The notes beneath the pieces were generated by a model. That model did no database searches. It saw only the letters and a program-made list of their open reading frames with translations, and had not been told where the DNA came from. A stretch of 64,000 nt of DNA, taken from positions 1-64,000 of the forward strand of contig VRUJ01000024.1 in the NCBI GenBank assembly GCA_019456165.1, in the 5' to 3' direction. The translations under genes were made by a program, and so were the position numbers. Position 1 is the first letter of the stretch, and each line of letters opens with the position of its first letter. The DNA is from Chloroflexota bacterium. GTDB taxonomy: Bacteria; Chloroflexota; Anaerolineae; Anaerolineales; UBA11579. Positions 25,948 through 33,843 of this stretch are shown here, one piece after another.

Positions 25948-26799
25948 ATGCAGTATGGAATTCATATATTTGCCACTGAAAAATCCATTCGACCGGGGGA
26001 ATTGGCACGCTCAGCAGAAGAACGGGGCTTCGAATCTGTGTGGTTTTCAGAGCACACACATATATCGGTAAGCTTCCTAAATTCGAATGAAGACGGGCGA
26101 AAACTACCGGATTATTATTGGCAAACTTATGACGTCTTCATTGCTGCTACATTGGCGGCCGCGGCAACGAAAACAATCAAGATCGGCACGGGTGTGTGTT
26201 TGGTGGTGGAACATGACACAATTACCTTGGCCAAAGCGGTAGCCACGATTGACCAGGTCTCTGAAGGCCGCTTCATTTTCGGGATCGGTTCAGGTTGGCT
26301 GGCTGAGGAAATGCAAAACCACGGAGTGAAATATCCAACCCGTTACAGGCTGTTGCATGAACAAGTCGCCGCCATGAAGCAAATTTGGTCAGAAGATGAG
26401 GCCGAGTTTCAGGGTGAATTGGTGAAATTCACCAAGATGAAAGCATATCCCAAACCAATTCAGAAGACGCATCCTCCTATCATTGGGGGAGGCGCAACTG
26501 GGCCCAAATCTCTGGATTTCTTGGCTAATAACTGCGATGGCTGGATGCCTATCTTGGGGATGCCCAAATGGCCCGAAATAAAGGCTGGGATTCCTGATTT
26601 GAAGCAGCGCGCAAAGGATGTAGGGCGAGATCCAGATTCGATAGAGATCTCGATATTTACCTGGACGCCTCCGGATGAGGAAACCCTAGTAGACATGCAA
26701 GCCTCAGGAGTGAAGAAAATAGTAATTTCGCTTGAAGCAAAGAGCCGGGAAGAATCGCTGCCATTGCTGGATGAATATGCAAAATTGGTTAATGCATAG
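25948..26799 (+). CDS. LLM-class F420-dependent oxidoreductase
   Basis: This 283-residue luciferase-like TIM-barrel enzyme shows the LLM opening MQYGIHIFATEKSI, ESVWFSEHTH, KIGTGVCLVVEHDTI, GRFIFGIGSGWLAEE and PIIGGGA. These motifs fit enzymes using coenzyme F420, which many Chloroflexota and Actinomycetota make; FMN cannot be excluded from sequence alone. AAGAAGGAG precedes the ATG. It probably follows the MttB-like gene in one transcript and may act on the same small organic substrate, but this is only suggested by order. Confidence 0.9.
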   Translation: MQYGIHIFATEKSIRPGELARSAEERGFESVWFSEHTHISVSFLNSNEDGRKLPDYYWQTYDVFIAATLAAAATKTIKIGTGVCLVVEHDTITLAKAVATIDQVSEGRFIFGIGSGWLAEEMQNHGVKYPTRYRLLHEQVAAMKQIWSEDEAEFQGELVKFTKMKAYPKPIQKTHPPIIGGGATGPKSLDFLANNCDGWMPILGMPKWPEIKAGIPDLKQRAKDVGRDPDSIEISIFTWTPPDEETLVDMQASGVKKIVISLEAKSREESLPLLDEYAKLVNA

Positions 26800-26963
26800 A
26801 TGATTTTCTGCCTCAATCAATCACCCCTTGCCCCATATTTACTTCTTGCTCTGGGATTGCTGATATGCTTAACATATTACAAATGGGATAGAATTTCCAA
26901 AAACCTCTATCCGGAGCCTACGTTAGACTTACACGGATTTTTAAGAATAGGTGGAATAGGATA

Positions 26964-28487
26964 TTATGGTAACCAAACAAAATCATATTTAGATACCGCA
27001 CAATCTTCTCCTGGGCACAAGTCCACTAACAATGGATCACCATCAAGTATTGAGATGTAGTAAAGGTTGTTCTCATCTGTAAAGAAGAAAAAGCCTTCGG
27101 AATCCGGGTGCCAGATGATTCCTGATACATTTATATCAATAATTGTACGTATTAGTTGGCTTGATTCAGAAAATATATCAAATCCAAACTCATTGAAGAG
27201 CACAAGCCAGCGCCTGTCTGGGGATGTGCTGGACCTAACTCGACCGAAGTTATCAAACCTGTCACTAAGAAAAGTTGTTGCACCATCATCAGCAATTTCC
27301 AAGATATTTTCACCATCTGTTCCAACTAAATAAGATTCTGTACCTCCATGAAAGATGAGATTCCAAAAGATTTCTTCAGAAATTTTTCTTTGGTTTCCGT
27401 CTAGGCTCAATAAAAACAGGCCATCTTCAGTGTTTGTTGATGAATTTAGAGAACCATATTCGGATGGAGCAGAGCTTAGGGCAACTAAGTTGTTCTTAAA
27501 GTCAATAGCATAATCGACATAAGTATCCGGCCACAAATAAGTCGTCTCGCTAGTTTCTATGTTTACATATCGAAGATTATGAGGGCTGCCACCATCGCTG
27601 ATTCCTATAATCAGATAGAGATTAGGAGATAACCAGCCTGCGCCCATCCACCAAAAGCCACTTTCTAGGGTTATTGAATCATCAAGGTCCTCGTCATCTG
27701 GATTAATAACCTGCAATGTTGCCCCTTGATAAATTGCACCTGGGATTGAATTCGTAAATAGAACATATTGTCCATCTGGAGACCATTCAATCCTGAAGAT
27801 ATGGCGCAAGTCGTCTGTTTTCCTTTTTATCGTGTTCGTATCCAAATCGTAGATGTAAAGATCAGAAGATGGACCATCGATTTGTCCGGCAAAGGCTAAT
27901 TGGCTTCCATCAGGCGACCATGCTAATTCCATTATTCCGGATGTTAAGGCTTGCTCTAAATGTATTATCCAGCTTTCAATTGTTGGTGTGTTGAGGGTTA
28001 TTGGAAGCGTTTCTGCAATTATGTATAAATTTTGAACATAGTCATTGGAGAAGAGGGGAGTAATATTTCGAACAGAGCTATCTGAAATATCTAGGAGGTT
28101 TAATACCAAATCATATGGGCTTTCAATTGATCCAGTAAAGTAAGCCAACCACTCTCCATCTGGCGAAACCGAATTTTGCAGTTTATGAATGTAACCACCA
28201 TCGGGTAATTCAAATAATCTGCTGCCGGTTCCATCTGCGCTTAATATCATAAAAGGACCCTCTCCGAGCCATGATGATGTGTCATACATCAGGTATGGCC
28301 CCTGGGGAGAAAGGGGTGGTAATTGAGTTAAAGTGGAGGTTGGGGTGACTGAAGATGTGGGCAGTGGCGGGTTTGATTGGGTTGGGGGAGGCTTTGAAGT
28401 AATGGTGAGTTTTGGCTGGAGTTCGGTATTAGGAGTGCAAGCTGTGTGAGTTAGTAAAATTATTAGGGTTAGGAAAATCTTTTTCAA
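26964..28487 (-). CDS. TolB-like beta-propeller lipoprotein
   Basis: The 507-residue exported lipoprotein has signal peptide MKKIFLTLIILLTHTAC with lipidated Cys17, then a Pro/Thr/Ser-rich linker to about residue 60. The rest is repeated WD40/TolB-like blades: ISADGTGSRLF-like strands with SPDGEWLAYF near 110, SPDGSQLAFAG and SPDGQYVLFTN. Proteins of this build are common in Anaerolineae and probably work as outside binding scaffolds. No enzyme motif is visible. The ribosome site AAAGGAGGGTAAGTTG precedes the start. Confidence 0.88.
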   Translation of the reverse strand: MKKIFLTLIILLTHTACTPNTELQPKLTITSKPPPTQSNPPLPTSSVTPTSTLTQLPPLSPQGPYLMYDTSSWLGEGPFMILSADGTGSRLFELPDGGYIHKLQNSVSPDGEWLAYFTGSIESPYDLVLNLLDISDSSVRNITPLFSNDYVQNLYIIAETLPITLNTPTIESWIIHLEQALTSGIMELAWSPDGSQLAFAGQIDGPSSDLYIYDLDTNTIKRKTDDLRHIFRIEWSPDGQYVLFTNSIPGAIYQGATLQVINPDDEDLDDSITLESGFWWMGAGWLSPNLYLIIGISDGGSPHNLRYVNIETSETTYLWPDTYVDYAIDFKNNLVALSSAPSEYGSLNSSTNTEDGLFLLSLDGNQRKISEEIFWNLIFHGGTESYLVGTDGENILEIADDGATTFLSDRFDNFGRVRSSTSPDRRWLVLFNEFGFDIFSESSQLIRTIIDINVSGIIWHPDSEGFFFFTDENNLYYISILDGDPLLVDLCPGEDCAVSKYDFVWLP

Positions 28488-28670
28488 CTTACCCTCCTTT
28501 ACATGGGTAAGTAATATTATACGTGATTTTGTGCGGCTGAAGTTAATAATTCTGACTTTTCAGGATGAGATACTGGTCTATAATATGTTAGTGTAACATT
28601 GTTTCTGTAATTTCCAAAAAATGATAGGTCAGGTATCCTTTTAGTTGCAAAAATAAAAAAGGAGTTACAC

Positions 28671-29042
28671 ATGACCTATCAACAAGATTGTACATTACCA
28701 GAAGAGTTATTGGAACAGATTGCTACCGATGGATTGGAGGCGCTGCCGGGGTTGATCCGCATTCTGGTCAACGAAGCAATGAGGCTGGAGCGAGAGCAGC
28801 ATCTCGGAGCGGGCGCGTATGAACGCACTCCAACGCGGCGCGGCTATGCCAATGGCTATAAGCCGAAGACGATGAAGACCCGTCTGGGAGAGATCGAATT
28901 CTCGGTGCCGCAGGCACGGGAAGGCGACTTCTACCCGGATGCGCTGAGCCATCGATCTGCACCAACTCACCCATACAAGCGCGGCGCTCGCGCATCGGGT
29001 GGACAGCGAGATGGGCTTTCAGGTACTCAGCGAAGACGCTGA
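28671..29042 (+). pseudogene. IS256 (Mutator)-family transposase, 5' fragment
   Basis: The first about 90 residues match the N-terminus of IS256-type transposases: LINE-like helix LPGLIRILVNEAMRLEREQ, then YERTPTRRGYANGYKPKTMK and LGEIEFSVPQAREGDFYPDAL. After DAL the family sequence stops and unrelated residues follow to the stop, so the DDE catalytic domain is missing. It is an inactive remnant. AAAAAGGAG stands before the ATG. No clear terminal inverted repeat was found. Confidence 0.85.
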
Positions 29043-29259
29043 GCCTTTAGTGTTTTCTCCCAACATTGACTGGAACGCATTCAAGCAGGCCAACATCATA
29101 GACGCGTTTTGAAGGAACTCCGTTTTCTTCTGGTCAGAAGAACAAGCTAGAGAGGACCGGGAAAAAGGAGAACGCATAGATGGCGAATACCTGACTTTGC
29201 AGCAGATCGGATACTCTACCCCAATCGTCCAGGGAGCGTTGTTCGCGTTTGATATGTAG
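28984..29259 (+). pseudogene. Remnant of a MerB-like (alkylmercury lyase family) gene
   Basis: In a frame different from the transposase, an open stretch reads VDSEMGFQVLSEDAEPLVFS and ends NIIDAF. It is broken by TGA at 29110-29112 and resumes in frame with FFWSEEQAREDREKG and EYLTLQQIGYSTPIVQGALF to TAG at 29257. The FF-x-SEE-x-A and EYLTLQQ segments look like the C-terminus of alkylmercury-lyase family proteins, from memory. The 5' part is gone where the IS256 fragment ends, which fits a deletion after IS insertion. Confidence 0.4.
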
Positions 29260-29311
29260 GTAAAGGCTAGAAATTTAGATTAAACCAAAAGAATGGAGGC
29301 TGATCAAGATC

Positions 29312-29686
29312 ATGGATGACCAAAAACCATACTCAATCAATACCGATGTGCGCTTTAACCCCCTTGAGCTGATAGATATTCCTGGCATAGTGGCGGCCAA
29401 CGATGAGGAATGGTTTAACCAGACTTTGAGCAAAGTGAACGATTGCGTTGTGCGTCTGGGCATCGTGCGCGGCGAGTTTCACTGGCACAAACATGACGAC
29501 GAAGACGAGTTCTTCTATATAGTTGACGGCAAGTTTTACATTGATCTCGAAGGCAAGACGGTGGAGTTGAACCCAAAACAAGGCTTCATGGTACCCAAGG
29601 GAGTTGTACACAAGACACGCGCGCCCGAGGGGGCGGTGATCCTCATGGTGGAAGGCAGCGGAGTAATCCCAACAGGAGATGAGTAG
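29312..29686 (+). CDS. Cupin-domain protein
   Basis: This is a single-domain cupin of 124 residues. The first metal-binding motif is GEFHWHKHDDEDEFFYIVDG with two His and a Glu; the second is MVPKGVVHKTRAPE with one His. A mononuclear metal site is therefore likely. Such small cupins act as isomerases, dioxygenases or binding proteins; nothing here tells which. It follows the IS256/MerB-like debris by 52 bases, with GGAGGCTGATC before the ATG. Confidence 0.9.
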   Translation: MDDQKPYSINTDVRFNPLELIDIPGIVAANDEEWFNQTLSKVNDCVVRLGIVRGEFHWHKHDDEDEFFYIVDGKFYIDLEGKTVELNPKQGFMVPKGVVHKTRAPEGAVILMVEGSGVIPTGDE

Positions 29687-29834
29687 GCTAAGTACGCCGC
29701 CTATTCTGTAGAATCAGAATATCTGCTTTATGTGTTTGACATTTCGAAACCAATTAAAATAAAAAAATTAATGATAATTGGCTGCCTTGCTAAAGCCTCA
29801 ACAAAAATGTTAAGTGTGTTTTCATAATTGCCTC

Positions 29835-29862
29835 TTGACTTAGATGCTGGATTGTGTATAAT
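29835..29862 (+). promoter_or_regulatory. Promoter of hairpin unit 1
   Basis: TTGACT (29835) and TATAAT (29857) are separated by 16 bases, a near-consensus sigma-70-type promoter. The expected start point, about 29869, lies just before the hairpin. Confidence 0.75.
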
Positions 29863-29868
29863 TTGAAT

Positions 29869-29925
29869 TGACGAACGTCTGGGTGCCCCCCTCACCTAGG
29901 CGTTTGTCATTTTAATTGGAAATCT
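29869..29925 (+). ncRNA. Candidate small RNA, hairpin unit 1
   Basis: A 12-bp stem (29874-29904) is formed by AACGTCTGGGTG and CACCTAGGCGTT around loop CCCCCCT, followed by TTGTCATTTTAATTGGAAATC. The same layout occurs in units 2 and 3, about 150 and 144 bases on. The C-rich loop and adjoining TCACCT could pair with ribosome-binding sites (AGGTGA, GGGG), as with the C-rich-loop small RNAs of alphaproteobacteria; that function is inference. No coding capacity is seen. I see no gene elsewhere in 29687-30223. Confidence 0.65.
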
Positions 29926-29985
29926 AGCTTGGGGAATGAGCCGCAGCCCCGAAATTCTGATGTAAAAACTCGTATAAATTAACCC

Positions 29986-30013
29986 TTGTCAAATCGGACA
30001 ATTATGGTACACT
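29986..30013 (+). promoter_or_regulatory. Promoter of hairpin unit 2
   Basis: TTGTCA and TACACT are separated by 16 bases, the same spacing as in unit 1. AATTATGGTA just before the -10 box is shared with unit 3. Confidence 0.65.
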
Positions 30014-30018
30014 TTTAT

Positions 30019-30075
30019 TGATAAACGTCTGGGTGCCCCCCTCACCTAGGCGTTTGTCATTTAAATCGGAAATCC
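30019..30075 (+). ncRNA. Candidate small RNA, hairpin unit 2
   Basis: The stem-loop at 30024-30054 is identical to unit 1 over all 31 bases, while the DNA before the promoter differs. The tail TTGTCATTTAAATCGGAAATC is also close to unit 1. Confidence 0.65.
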
Positions 30076-30130
30076 AGGAAGATTGAAACGCATTCACGTT
30101 ATTAAAAGCAAAAACTGGATCAATTACCTC

Positions 30131-30158
30131 TTGCAATTTTTACCAATTATGGTAAACT
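30131..30158 (+). promoter_or_regulatory. Promoter of hairpin unit 3
   Basis: TTGCAA and TAAACT are separated by 16 bases. The match to consensus is weaker than in unit 1, so graded expression of the three units is possible. Confidence 0.6.
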
Positions 30159-30163
30159 AGTTG

Positions 30164-30215
30164 AGATAAATGTCTGGGTGCCCCCCTCACCTAGGCATTT
30201 ATTATTTAAGGGGAA
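30164..30215 (+). ncRNA. Candidate small RNA, hairpin unit 3
   Basis: The stem-loop at 30169-30199 has the same core, but the outer stem AACG/CGTT of units 1 and 2 is AATG/CATT. The C-to-T and G-to-A changes pair with each other, a compensatory change that argues for selection on RNA structure. The unit ends about 25 bases before the 3' end of the convergent acetyltransferase gene. Confidence 0.68.
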
Positions 30216-30223
30216 ATGTGAGA

Positions 30224-31249
30224 CTAACCTTTCCGCACAGTTGCACGAACCACAAATCGGTCGACAGCCCCGAAGCGGTATTTGTACTGCTCATCTCCGC
30301 GCATAAAATCAAAAACCTCGCGTCCATCCTTGATTGCTGCTTGCAATGTGTAGCCCGTCAGAATAACACCGCTGGATAGCTCCCTGTATTGCATGTCCAC
30401 CCCAGAGTTGTAGCCCCAGATGCGGTTGTCGTAGTCGAAATTAACCTGAATAGCAGCCTTCTCGTCCCCGACTTGTAAAACGGCCATCTGCAGCCAGTTA
30501 TGTTGGAATGCAGAGTGAATAATAGCACGTATTTGTGTTTGCATGCTTTCGTTGAGGAATTCTTTTTTTCTGGGATCTTGCAGCATGAGGGAGAAAAGAG
30601 AATCTAAATGGTCTCCCAAGACATTCTCGTCTTGTACGATGTACCAGTCCACATCAGGAACATGATTGGCTGCCCGGCGCAATTTCCGGCGCAGTTCATG
30701 ACGCTGTTTCTTCTTCATGCTGGCGAGATATTCTTCCCAGGTATCCGGAAGGCTGATGCGCGGCGCGGGATCAAGTTGGGTTTGTTGATATTGCCAGCCT
30801 CGCGCGGCTGCAATTTCTTCCAGAGCCGGCAGGGTATGGGAATCGTCGAGTATGTTGTAAAGGTCCAGGCAATCCCATTCTGGGTGCTCTGGCGTGGATA
30901 AATGATCAAACAGGGCGTCTATGAAAAGGTTGAGGTCTTCTCGGCGTACGATGAAATCCAAATAATCCGATATTTCGCAGCTGCCAATAAACATAAGGGC
31001 AGATTCCCCCGCGGAGTTTTCAGTCTTGAACAGTGGTGCGATACCAAGCAGGCTGCCATCCTCCTTGCGAGCTATGATGATGTGCATGGCGGCTTGATCC
31101 CATTCTCCACCACCTAAATGCTGCCACCACGCTGTCTGGTATTCTGGTTTTAAAAACGGCACGGGGCTTGCACTATCGTTTAATAAAGCATTCCATTCAT
31201 TTGCCAGCATTGCGATGTCTGATGGCTGAGAAAACGTTTCAATATGCAT
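30224..31249 (-). CDS. CelD/BcsL-like GNAT-fold acyltransferase
   Basis: This 341-residue protein of the CelD/BcsL (GNAT_acetyltr_6, FemAB-like) type has PFLKPEYQTAWWQHLGGGEW near the start and KKKQRHELRRKLRRA in the middle, the segment typical for this family. The C-terminal RGDEQYKYRFGA is also typical. Such enzymes are linked to exopolysaccharide or cell-envelope acylation. ATG at 31249 (MHIETF) has AAAGGATGG upstream and is preferred to a longer frame beginning at 31363. Convergent with the small-RNA units, and divergent from the propeller protein at 31384. Confidence 0.85.
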   Translation of the reverse strand: MHIETFSQPSDIAMLANEWNALLNDSASPVPFLKPEYQTAWWQHLGGGEWDQAAMHIIIARKEDGSLLGIAPLFKTENSAGESALMFIGSCEISDYLDFIVRREDLNLFIDALFDHLSTPEHPEWDCLDLYNILDDSHTLPALEEIAAARGWQYQQTQLDPAPRISLPDTWEEYLASMKKKQRHELRRKLRRAANHVPDVDWYIVQDENVLGDHLDSLFSLMLQDPRKKEFLNESMQTQIRAIIHSAFQHNWLQMAVLQVGDEKAAIQVNFDYDNRIWGYNSGVDMQYRELSSGVILTGYTLQAAIKDGREVFDFMRGDEQYKYRFGAVDRFVVRATVRKG

Positions 31250-31383
31250 AACCATCCTTTTCTTAATAAATGATGCTGCTTTTACACTGCTGATTTCTTG
31301 TATGTATCTCCGACTCCGGCACGTACTGGATTTTACCAGTATAATCAAGGAGTTAAGGAGCAATTTTCTTAATTAGGTTGTTT

Positions 31384-33633
31384 ATGGCGGCTTCGCTGGA
31401 TATTACAGTTCTCCCGATTTATAGGCAAGAGGGTTTCGATCAATCCCACCTGCCGGGGTTAAACGTGGCTTCCCCACCAAGACGCGCGGCACGCGGACGC
31501 CGAAAAGACCGCCTTATAATCTTTGTTTCATTTGAAGGTCGTGCGCGATTATCTCCGAGCCAATATTCTCAAGTTTTGGGCAGCCTGGAAAAGGGTTACT
31601 ATCAAACCCCCGGAACAGCAACCACCGCTTTGCGCTCGTTGGCTGCGTCTCTGAATGATTTTTTGCTAAAGCGTAACCTTGGGGGCTCTGGCCGCGGCGG
31701 GCAGGTAATTGGCATGCTGACTCTTGCTGTTGTGCGGGAAAACCGTTTGTATCTGGCTCAATCTGGCGCCGTTCACGGATTTCTATTGACGCCAGACGGA
31801 ATTCGCCATCTATATGATCCCAAAGAAGCTGGACGAGGTCTGGGTTTGAGCCGCCAAACATCAGTTCGGTTTTTCCAGGCGGAACTAAGCCCAGGTACTA
31901 AGTTGGTACTGGCGCCTAAAATATCGCCTGGATGGAATGAAAAAACTCTGCAGGGAGCTTATGGGCAGAAATTAGCTGCTTTACGCCGCCGCCTGTTAGC
32001 TGATGCTGGTGCTGATCTGACGGCTGTGATTGTGCAAGCGCATACTGGGTCTGGCCAGATCCGTATAGTTCATTCCAAGGAAAAACTCGAGGCACCAAGT
32101 GGGGACAAACAAGAGCTGAAAGAAATTCAAAAACCTGTATCGACCCAACCCGTACAACCGCCATTTCAGGATGAATCCGGAAGCGAAGCTTGGGAATCAG
32201 TTGACGTGCCGGTACCAGAAACTGTAGCGGAAATATTGGAAGACTTGGTAGATGAGCGGCCACCACCGCAAGCGATTAGAAGAAGCGACCCTCCAAAAAA
32301 GACCGCGTCCATACCAGAAATAGGACCAACGGTTAAAAAGGGCGTTGTTAGATTGAGCAGTATTTTCAGCCAGTTATTTCAATGGCTGCGCACATTTTTT
32401 GGACGGATGCTGCCGGAGGATTCGGCTATAAAATTACCAGCCTCAACTATGGCATTTATTGCTGTAGCCATCCCTCTGGTGGTGGTCACGGTTGCTGCTC
32501 TAGTGTACCTGAAGATTGGACGCGATACTCTGTTCGATTCGAATTTCAGCCAGGCCCAAAGCGTTGCGAGATATGCACAGACGTTATCCGAACCGTTGGA
32601 GATTTGGGAAGCCTGGATGAGTACAGTCTACTATTTGGATGAGGCGGAGCAGTACCATGTGAAAGATGAATCAGAGGCTTTACGGGCACAGGCACAGAGT
32701 ATTTTGGATGAGCTTGATGGGGTCACCAGGCTTGACTTTCTTCCCGTGGTCGAAGGTACCCTGGGTGGTGCGGTCAACATTCGTCGAATTGTCTCCACGG
32801 GGGATGATCTTTACATGTTGAATACAGCAGATGGTAATGGGGAGGTACTACTAGCCAGTAAAACTGCTAATGACCAATATCTGATTGATCCCGAATTCAA
32901 TTGTGGACCTGGGCAGTATGGAGCCTACATAGTCGGCCCAATAGTAGATATCGCTGGGCTGCCGCGAGCGAATGAGGAAAACTCCACTTTAGTGGCCATG
33001 GATGGCAACGGTAATTTGTTGTACTGTATCAAGGATGCCCCTGCTCTAGCCACTCCCCTCGAAACCCCGGATAGCCTTTGGGGAAATCCAATGGCTATGA
33101 CGATCGAGAACGGTAATCTGTATATCCTCGACCCATTGACCAATGCGGTCTGGATATATTATGGCGATGGCGGCATTTTTGGAGGGGCGCCGCGCCTCTT
33201 TTTCGCCAATGAGATACCCAATGACTTTCAGGGCATGATTGATCTCGCAATTTATGGAGACGACCTCTTTCTACTGCATATAGACGGCCACATGATTAAA
33301 TGCACTTTTAGCGATCTTCCCGAAGCCCCAACCACTTGTGATGATCCGACCAATTATATTGATACCCGCCCAGGCCGCGGGGAAACTGTGCGTATTCCTA
33401 ATGCCAATTTTATTCAGATGGTGCGTGCCGGACAGCTAGAGGAATCCTTATATATCTTGGATCCAGCCGCCCAAGCGATTTACCATTTCAGCATGCAGCT
33501 TAGGCTGATAGGCCAATTCCGTTCGCGTTTTCCTCTCCCAGAAGGGGTGACCACAGCCTTTACCGTCAGCTCAGAACAAACGATATTCCTGGTAGTGGGC
33601 GATGAAATCCTTTATACTTCGTTAAGCCGATAG
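31384..33633 (+). CDS. Membrane protein with PP2C-like cytosolic domain and outside propeller
   Basis: I do not know a gene name. Residues about 1-230 resemble a degenerate PP2C/SpoIIE-type phosphatase domain (RLIIFVSFEGR, then GQVIGMLTLAVVRENRLYLA and SGAVHGFLL), but the acidic metal ligands of true PP2C enzymes are not evident. A Pro/Glu-rich linker follows, then one membrane helix near 355-380 (MAFIAVAIPLVVVTVAALVY). The remaining 370 residues look like an extracellular beta-propeller with repeated GNLYILDPLTN and ESLYILDPAAQ strands. It could sense something outside and signal inside; this is inference. Start ATG at 31384 (MAASLD) is chosen. Confidence 0.75.
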   Translation: MAASLDITVLPIYRQEGFDQSHLPGLNVASPPRRAARGRRKDRLIIFVSFEGRARLSPSQYSQVLGSLEKGYYQTPGTATTALRSLAASLNDFLLKRNLGGSGRGGQVIGMLTLAVVRENRLYLAQSGAVHGFLLTPDGIRHLYDPKEAGRGLGLSRQTSVRFFQAELSPGTKLVLAPKISPGWNEKTLQGAYGQKLAALRRRLLADAGADLTAVIVQAHTGSGQIRIVHSKEKLEAPSGDKQELKEIQKPVSTQPVQPPFQDESGSEAWESVDVPVPETVAEILEDLVDERPPPQAIRRSDPPKKTASIPEIGPTVKKGVVRLSSIFSQLFQWLRTFFGRMLPEDSAIKLPASTMAFIAVAIPLVVVTVAALVYLKIGRDTLFDSNFSQAQSVARYAQTLSEPLEIWEAWMSTVYYLDEAEQYHVKDESEALRAQAQSILDELDGVTRLDFLPVVEGTLGGAVNIRRIVSTGDDLYMLNTADGNGEVLLASKTANDQYLIDPEFNCGPGQYGAYIVGPIVDIAGLPRANEENSTLVAMDGNGNLLYCIKDAPALATPLETPDSLWGNPMAMTIENGNLYILDPLTNAVWIYYGDGGIFGGAPRLFFANEIPNDFQGMIDLAIYGDDLFLLHIDGHMIKCTFSDLPEAPTTCDDPTNYIDTRPGRGETVRIPNANFIQMVRAGQLEESLYILDPAAQAIYHFSMQLRLIGQFRSRFPLPEGVTTAFTVSSEQTIFLVVGDEILYTSLSR

Positions 33634-33665
33634 CTAATTAGTAATTGTTTTTAGATACCTACACT

Positions 33666-33763
33666 TTTAAACCTTGCGAAGGTTTAAACGGATTATGTTG
33701 AATGAAAACGTTTTTTCTTACTGAAAACATTTTCTTAATTGCACTTTGCGACCTTCGCAAGGT
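33666..33763. repeat. Palindrome-bounded short element (MITE-like)
   Basis: A perfect 10-bp inverted repeat TTTAAACCTT-GCG-AAGGTTTAAA (33666-33688) is paired with a second palindrome ACCTT-CGC-AAGGT at 33751-33763. Between them TGAAAAC-x-TTTT-CTTA occurs twice in tandem. The whole unit sits in the 210-base gap before priA and may be a small non-coding mobile repeat or paired transcript-end hairpins. Confidence 0.5.
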
Positions 33764-33843
33764 TCCGAAATCCCAGACTGCCAGGTGGCAAGTAATTGTT
33801 ATCTTTTTACGAGGTTTTCAAGGCTGAGTAATTCCTGAACGCT

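Noticed and set aside
26800-27060. 86-codon frame after the F420-type oxidoreductase
   Set aside because: It has no ribosome site, overlaps the 3' end of the convergent lipoprotein gene and shows no coding character beyond one hydrophobic stretch.
29874-30199. Possible CRISPR array from three near-identical repeats
   Set aside because: Intervals are about 113-119 bases, each contains a promoter, and the repeats form a long hairpin with compensatory change. No cas genes are present.
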